Source of the DNA: Actinomadura hibisca NBRC 15177 | GTDB taxonomy: Bacteria; Actinomycetota; Actinomycetes; Streptosporangiales; Streptosporangiaceae | Direction of reading: 5' to 3' | NCBI RefSeq assembly: GCF_001552635.1 | Contig: NZ_BCRO01000029.1 | Coordinates: forward strand, 1 to 64,000 | DNA: 64,000 nt | In this document: in pieces, positions 59,913-64,000 of the stretch | Layout of the letters: every line of letters starts with the position of its first letter | Position numbering within the stretch: the first letter of the stretch is position 1 | Notes under the pieces: generated by a model | Databases searched by the model: none | Seen by the model: the letters and a program-made list of their open reading frames with translations, nothing else | Told to the model about the DNA's origin: nothing | Translations under genes and position numbers: made by a program

Positions 59913-61157
59913 TCAGGACAGGCCGGTGGCCCAGGGGTAGGACTTCAGGTAGGGGTCGGGCTTGATCGGCTCCTTGGAGGACCAGACCTCCTTGATCAGC
60001 CCGTCGGGCTGGATCACGCCGATGCGCGCGGTCTTGTGCACGTGCTGGGTGGGCCCGTCGATGGTGACCTTGCCCTCGGGCAGGTCCAGCGACAACCCGG
60101 CGGCGGCCTTCTTGACGGCCTCCACGTCGGTGGACCCGGCCTTGGTGACGGCGGCGGCCCACAGGTGCACGGCGTTGTACCCGGCCTCCATCGGGTCGGA
60201 GGTCACCGCGCCCTTGTGCTTGGCCTGGAACGCCTTGACGAACGCGGCGTTCTGCTCGCCCGCGGTGGTCTGGTAGTAGTTCCAGGCCACGGGCTGGCCG
60301 GCGATGTTCTGCACGCCGATGCCCTTGACCTCCTCCTCGGCGATGCTGACCGACATCACCGGCAGCTTGGCGGCGTCGAATCCGGCGCTCTTGAGCTGCT
60401 TGAAAAAGGCCACGTTGCTGTCGCCGTTGAGCGTGTTGAACACCGCGTCCGGCTTCGCCTCGCCGATCTTATTGACCAGGGTGGAGTATTCGGTGTGCCC
60501 GAGCGGGGTGTACTCCTCGCCGAGCACCTCCATTCCGTTGGCCTTCGCGTACGCCTTGATGATTTTGTTCGCGGTGCGCGGGAAAACGTAGTCGCTGCCG
60601 ACCAGGTAGATCTTCTTCTTGCCCTTTTCCTTCAGGTAGTCCAGGCCGGGCACGATCTGCTGGTTGGTGGTGGCGCCGGTGTAGAAGATGTAGGGCGAGG
60701 ACTCCAGCCCCTCGTACTGCACCGGGTACCACAGCAGCGCCTTGTTGCGCTCGAACACCGGGAGCATCGCCTTGCGGCTGGCGGAGGTCCAGCCGCCGAA
60801 CACCGTGGCGACCTTGTCCTTCTTGATGAGCTTCTGCGCCTTCTGGGCGAAGGTCGGCCAGTCGGAGGCGCCGTCCTCGGTGACCGCCTCCAGCTTCTTG
60901 CCCAGCACGCCGCCCTTGGCGTTGATCTCCTCGATGGCCAGCATCTCGGAGTTCTTGACCGTCACCTCGCTGATGGCCATGGTGCCGCTCAGCGAGTGCA
61001 GGACGCCGACCTTGATGGTGTTGCCGCTATTCCCGCCGGAGCCTCCGTTGGCGCCGTCACCCGATTCCCCGCCACACGCGGTGAGCAGTGCCGCCGGCAG
61101 GAGCGCCGCCACCGCCAATGGCCGGAAGAATGGTTTCCGCAACTGTCGACTCCTCAC
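59913..61157 (-). CDS. urtA: Urea ABC transporter substrate-binding lipoprotein UrtA
   Basis: 414-residue urea-binding protein. The signal peptide ends LLTACGG (Cys lipidated). The mature protein has [39 protein letters not shown] and [14 protein letters not shown], which are strong UrtA/FmdD family matches. GTG 61157 was chosen for the basic start [11 protein letters not shown] far GGAG (about 14 bases upstream) is a poor ribosome-binding site; a more upstream start would extend into the promoter. The gap to urtB (88 bp) is rich in inverted repeats, possibly an mRNA-processing or stability element. Confidence 0.94.
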   Translation of the reverse strand: MRSRQLRKPFFRPLAVAALLPAALLTACGGESGDGANGGSGGNSGNTIKVGVLHSLSGTMAISEVTVKNSEMLAIEEINAKGGVLGKKLEAVTEDGASDWPTFAQKAQKLIKKDKVATVFGGWTSASRKAMLPVFERNKALLWYPVQYEGLESSPYIFYTGATTNQQIVPGLDYLKEKGKKKIYLVGSDYVFPRTANKIIKAYAKANGMEVLGEEYTPLGHTEYSTLVNKIGEAKPDAVFNTLNGDSNVAFFKQLKSAGFDAAKLPVMSVSIAEEEVKGIGVQNIAGQPVAWNYYQTTAGEQNAAFVKAFQAKHKGAVTSDPMEAGYNAVHLWAAAVTKAGSTDVEAVKKAAAGLSLDLPEGKVTIDGPTQHVHKTARIGVIQPDGLIKEVWSSKEPIKPDPYLKSYPWATGLS

Positions 61158-61205
61158 ATAATGGGGCCCGTGGCTCCGTTTACTGTGACAAGTCTCCGGA
61201 AACAG

Positions 61206-61232
61206 ATTTCCAGGCAACGACCGTCGTGTTAC
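61206..61232 (-). promoter_or_regulatory. Candidate GlnR nitrogen-regulation site upstream of urtA
   Basis: On the minus strand GTAAC (61228-61232), then GTCGT 11 bp on, then GAAAT 11 bp further (61206-61210). The 11-bp phasing resembles GlnR boxes (GTnAC-n6-GAAAC). The first box is 5/5; the last is 4/5; the middle is weak. It is based on visual matching and the known nitrogen role of urt. Confidence 0.35.
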
Positions 61233-61288
61233 AAGCGCTTTACGAAGATCTCACCGCCAAGATCGCGGCGGGCGGGCCGACGCGTCGG

Positions 61289-62038
61289 TCAGCGGACCAG
61301 CACCGACAGGCAGGTCACGCAGCCGTCCAGGGCCTCGAACTCGCCGATGTCCACGGTGGTGACGCGCAACCCCTCGGCGGTCAGCTCGGCGGCGGTGCGC
61401 GGCGCGGACGCCGCCATCAGCACGTGGTCGGGGCCCAGCGCCACCAGGTGCGCGCCCGACGGCTCGCGCGCCACCCGCATGCCCGGCAGCGCGGCGGTGT
61501 CGACCAGCTCGGGGACGCCGATGAGGCAGCCGCCGGGCAGCGCGGTCATGGCCGACTTCAGGTGCAGGCAGTCCCGGGTGTCCACCGGCACCACGCGGCG
61601 GCCGCCCAGCAGGTGGGCGAGCTGGCAGATGCCCTCCTCGTTGGTGCGCGCCCCGCGGCCCACGTAGACGGTGCCGCCCGCCTGGAGCACGTCGCCGCCG
61701 TCCAGGGTGCCGGGCGGCTTGATGCGCTCGATCCGCAGGCCCAGCGCGCGCACCGCGCGTTCGGTGCCCTCCAGCTCGCCGCTCCGGCGGGGCTCGGCCG
61801 AGCGGCCGAGGACGGCCAGATCGCCGCAGACCACGACGGTGTCCTCGACGAACACCGCGTCGGGGCAGGAGTCGGCGGGCGCGACCGCGCGGACCTCCCA
61901 GCCCGCCGCGCGCAGCGCCGCGACGTAGGCGGCGTGCTGGCGGGCGGCCAGCGCCGTGTCCACCGTGCGGCGCTCCCGGTGGGTGACGATGCCCTCGGCC
62001 AGCCGGGGGCCGGGGCTGCGTACCAGAGCGATGCTCAT
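61289..62038 (-). CDS. Dimethylargininase (DDAH)-like amidinotransferase-fold hydrolase
   Basis: 249-residue protein of the guanidino-group-modifying family. Key elements are VFVEDTVVVCGDLAVLGRS, IKPPGTLDGGDVLQAG, VDTRDCLHLKSAMTALPGG (His) and the C-terminal GCVTCLSVLVR, with Cys243 matching the DDAH nucleophile. It probably converts N-methylated arginines to citrulline and methylamines, feeding nitrogen. There is no signal peptide. It lies upstream of and on the same strand as urtA, with 131 bp between. The link to urea use is only nitrogen-theme inference. Confidence 0.88.
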   Translation of the reverse strand: MSIALVRSPGPRLAEGIVTHRERRTVDTALAARQHAAYVAALRAAGWEVRAVAPADSCPDAVFVEDTVVVCGDLAVLGRSAEPRRSGELEGTERAVRALGLRIERIKPPGTLDGGDVLQAGGTVYVGRGARTNEEGICQLAHLLGGRRVVPVDTRDCLHLKSAMTALPGGCLIGVPELVDTAALPGMRVAREPSGAHLVALGPDHVLMAASAPRTAAELTAEGLRVTTVDIGEFEALDGCVTCLSVLVR

Positions 62039-62090
62039 CGGCTCGCCTTCGTTCGCGGGGTTGGTGGCGGGCGCGCCTCGATCGGGCGGG

Positions 62091-62132
62091 CACGGCTCAG
62101 CGGACACGGCTCGGCGGACACGGCTCAGCGGG
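62091..62132. repeat. 14-bp repeat, three units
   Basis: CACGGCTCAGCGGA (62091-62104), CACGGCTCGGCGGA (62105-62118), CACGGCTCAGCGGG (62119-62132). The last unit contains the stop codon of the TerB-like gene. Confidence 0.9.
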
Positions 62133-62736
62133 CGGCGCCCTCCGTGGTGAGGATGACGCCGAGGGCGTGCGCGGGCGACAGGCCGAGCAGCTCGGCCACC
62201 CGGTGCGCCGCGCGCCGCTCCCGCTCGCCGAGCGGCCCGTCGGCCAGGCCGATGCGCACCGCCTGGGCCAGGAACCATTCGCGGGCCTCCACCGCGAGCT
62301 GGGCGCCCGCGCGGGCGACCTCCTGCTCCAGGAACGAGGCGCGCAGCACGAGATCGGCCTCCACGGCGTCGTCGTCGTAGCCGTCCTCGCCGTAGCCCCG
62401 CACGATCTCGACGGCGCGGGCGCGCGCGCCGGGATGGGCGGGGTTCCCGGCCCGCAGCACCAGCCCGGCGGCGGCGCGCATCCCGGCCGGGAGCGCGGCG
62501 GCCATCTGCCGGGCGGTGGGCACCCGCAGCACCGAGGGCCCGAAGCGGGTCCGGCAGGAGCGGCACTGCACGGCCTCGCCCAGCCGGTTCAGCGGGACGG
62601 CGGGCACGAAGAACAGCGTGGCGTAGCGGCGTCCGGCGCGGCGCCGGTAGGCGCGGTCGCCGCCGCAGCGCGGGCAGTGGAAGGTGCCCTCGCTGACCGT
62701 ACGGAAGACCGCCGAAAAGCCGAAAACGAGCAGCAA
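62125..62736 (-). CDS. Zinc-ribbon/TerB-like protein
   Basis: 203-residue protein. A hydrophobic start LLLVFGFSAVFRTV (possible anchor) is followed by a zinc ribbon (CPRCGGD, then CRSCRTRFG). A C-terminal helical part (about 80-200) resembles TerB-type tellurite-resistance domains: AREWFLAQAVRIGLADGPLGERERRAAHRVAELLGLS. TTG 62736 is chosen because GGAGGAGA lies 5-12 bases before it; the longer ATG 62769 would place the ribosome-binding site inside the gene. The exact role is unknown. Confidence 0.75.
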   Translation of the reverse strand: MLLVFGFSAVFRTVSEGTFHCPRCGGDRAYRRRAGRRYATLFFVPAVPLNRLGEAVQCRSCRTRFGPSVLRVPTARQMAAALPAGMRAAAGLVLRAGNPAHPGARARAVEIVRGYGEDGYDDDAVEADLVLRASFLEQEVARAGAQLAVEAREWFLAQAVRIGLADGPLGERERRAAHRVAELLGLSPAHALGVILTTEGAAR

Positions 62737-62836
62737 CGGTCTCTCCTCCCATAACGGACTGCGTCCCAAAGTACCGACCCGCGCGCCCCGCCGTGGCCGA
62801 CCCGGCGAACCCGGGGGTCCCCCTTACCCTGGGTCC

Positions 62837-63586
62837 ATGAGTGGTGACCTGGGCTCTGGGGCCGGCGACGGCCGTGCGCGGCGCGAGGGGCGGCCGGACT
62901 TCCTGCCCCCGGAGGAGGGCGGCCTGCCGCCGGAGCCGATCGCAGGTCAACCGCCCGAACCGGCCCCCGCCGAGCCGCCCGCCGGCCCGCCGGACGAGCC
63001 GCCCGCACGGCACGAGCCGTCCGAGCCGCGCTCGTTCGGGGCGTTCTGGAACGCGCTGACGCTGGCGGCCGCCGCGGCGCTGCTGGTGTCGGCGTTCCTG
63101 CCGTGGGTGCGGGCCGAGATCGTGTTCGACGCCTTCGGCGAGCCGCTGTCGCACGACGCGGGCTCGGCGGCGGGCATCGACGCCGACGGCACGATCCTGG
63201 TGGTGCCGGTGCTGGCGCTGGTCGCGGCGGCCATGACGTTCTGGGGCATGGCGGCCCGCGACCGGCGCATCGCGGTGCTCACCGCCGTGCCGGGCACGCT
63301 GGCGCTGCTGGTGTGCGGGCTGTTCGTGCTGCGGCTGGACTCGGCCCGCGACGAGCTGACCGGCGGCGGCCGGATGCTCGGCTACGAGATCACCTTCGCC
63401 TACGGCTGGTACCTGGCGGTGGCGGCGGCGCTGCTGGTGGTGGGGTTCGCGCTGGCCCGGCCGGTGGCGGCCCGGCTGACGCGCCGCGGCGGGCCCGGCG
63501 GCGCCGGCCGGAACGGTCCTAGTCGAAACAGTGTCAATCAAAACCCAGGCGACGCAGCTGCTTGGGGTCGCGCTGCCAGTCCTTGA
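62837..63586 (+). CDS. Proline-rich membrane protein
   Basis: 249 residues, unrecognised. A Pro/Glu/Gly-rich N-terminus (1-70) is followed by four predicted membrane segments: WNALTLAAAAALLVSAFLPW, TILVVPVLALVAAAMTFWG, IAVLTAVPGTLALLVCGLFV, YLAVAAALLVVGFALARPVA. A short basic tail overlaps the end of era by 53 bp (tail to tail). The ATG follows TCC with no clear ribosome-binding site. Confidence 0.75.
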   Translation: MSGDLGSGAGDGRARREGRPDFLPPEEGGLPPEPIAGQPPEPAPAEPPAGPPDEPPARHEPSEPRSFGAFWNALTLAAAAALLVSAFLPWVRAEIVFDAFGEPLSHDAGSAAGIDADGTILVVPVLALVAAAMTFWGMAARDRRIAVLTAVPGTLALLVCGLFVLRLDSARDELTGGGRMLGYEITFAYGWYLAVAAALLVVGFALARPVAARLTRRGGPGGAGRNGPSRNSVNQNPGDAAAWGRAASP

Positions 63587-64000
63587 GCACCTTGATCCGC
63601 AGGTCGAGGTAGACCTTGGTGCCGAGCAGCGCCTCGATCTGCTGGCGCGCCGCCGCGCCGACCTCGCGCAGCCGCGCGCCCTTGTGGCCGATGATGATGC
63701 CCTTCTGGCTCGGCCGCTCGACGAACAGGTGCGCGTAGACGTCGATCAGGCCCTCGCGGCCCTCGCGCGGCGCCATCTCGTCCACCACCACGGCGATCGA
63801 GTGCGGCAGCTCGTCGCGCACGCCCTCCAGCGCGGCCTCGCGGATCAGCTCGGCGATCAGCACCTGCTCGGGCTCGTCGGTCAGATCGCCCTCGGGGTAG
63901 AGCGGGTGGCCCTCGGGCAGGCGGTCGATCAGCAGGTCGGCGACCAGGCCCACCTGGAAGCCGTCGGCCGCCGAGCACGGCACGATGTCGGCGAAGGTCC
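63534..64000 (-). CDS. era: GTPase Era, C-terminal part (cut by window edge)
   Basis: The frame continues past base 64000, so only about 154 C-terminal residues are visible. They start TFADIVPCSAADGFQV, the end of the G domain (SA-K region G5). The KH domain follows: REAALEGVRDELPHSIAVVV, IDVYAHLFVERPSQKGIIIGHKGARLREVG and ARQQIEALLGTKVYLDLRIKV, ending KDWQRDPKQLRRLGFD. Era binds 16S rRNA and assists 30S maturation. The 3' end overlaps the opposite-strand membrane protein gene. Confidence 0.95.
   Translation of the reverse strand, partial: TFADIVPCSAADGFQVGLVADLLIDRLPEGHPLYPEGDLTDEPEQVLIAELIREAALEGVRDELPHSIAVVVDEMAPREGREGLIDVYAHLFVERPSQKGIIIGHKGARLREVGAAARQQIEALLGTKVYLDLRIKVLKDWQRDPKQLRRLGFD

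Overview
The window is a 64 kb piece of very high-GC chromosome from an actinomycete. The evidence is the start codon use (many GTG, some TTG), the dense ATGA/GTGA translational couplings, a urease operon without ureE, an HrdA-like sigma factor beside dnaG, a GTG-started primase and a fused SecDF. From gene content I favour a Streptosporangiales/Thermomonosporaceae-type organism such as Actinomadura, but that is inference. From memory, unchecked, the order sigma-dnaG-dgt...ppdK...phoD...glyS-znuACB-zur-uppS-recO-leuA-era resembles the hrdA-to-era stretch of Streptomyces chromosomes. So this looks like conserved core chromosome with accessory insertions, not a mobile island. I see no rRNA, tRNA, CRISPR array, integrase or transposase.

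Layout. 0-3 kb: efeO-efeB iron uptake under two overlapping IdeR/DmdR-like boxes, and a YbjQ-type protein. 3-9 kb: sigma factor, DnaG, a glycolipid-binding-domain protein and an MFS transporter. 8.8-13.5 kb: ureABCFGD. 13.5-21 kb: a short UvrA-like ATPase, a PAS-GAF-SpoIIE phosphatase coupled to a B12-binding protein with the CarH-type W-x9-EH motif, a PrmC-like methyltransferase and a proline iminopeptidase-like hydrolase. 21-29 kb (minus): GtrA, MFS, NAD(P)H:ferredoxin-type reductase, dGTPase, YdcF-like protein and pyruvate phosphate dikinase. 29.6-37 kb (mostly plus): GH15 trehalase/glucoamylase, VOC protein (minus), alpha/beta hydrolase, ferritin-like protein, HAD phosphatase, PhoD and a secreted discoidin-domain protein. 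37-42 kb (minus): SecDF, a repeat protein, a CPA2 antiporter apparently starting at ATC and a small membrane protein, followed by a secreted plus-strand protein. 42.6-46.6 kb: glycyl-tRNA synthetase, a DUF1906 secreted hydrolase, a monooxygenase-like protein and a small membrane protein. 46.6-50 kb: znuACB-zur with a Zur-box promoter, then OsmC. 50-54 kb: a TauD-family enzyme with an altered iron ligand, UppS, RecO and a protealysin/emfourin-like protease-inhibitor pair. 54-56 kb: leuA behind a Leu-rich leader peptide. 56.4-61 kb: the urea ABC transporter urtABCDE. 61-64 kb: a dimethylargininase-like enzyme, a TerB-like protein, a membrane protein and the C-terminal part of Era.

How they fit together. 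Two distant loci form one urea route: UrtABCDE imports urea and UreABC with UreFGD splits it to ammonia. Metal homeostasis recurs: IdeR-like control of efeOB, an autoregulated zinc module with a probably leaderless znuA message, and a nickel-handling UreG with a long His tail in place of UreE. The most unusual items are the coupled SpoIIE phosphatase/B12 photoreceptor-like pair (15979-18674) and the TauD-family enzyme whose HxD motif reads H-A-G, as in Fe/2OG halogenases (50198-51004). Imperfect tandem repeats at or beside gene 3' ends recur at four places.
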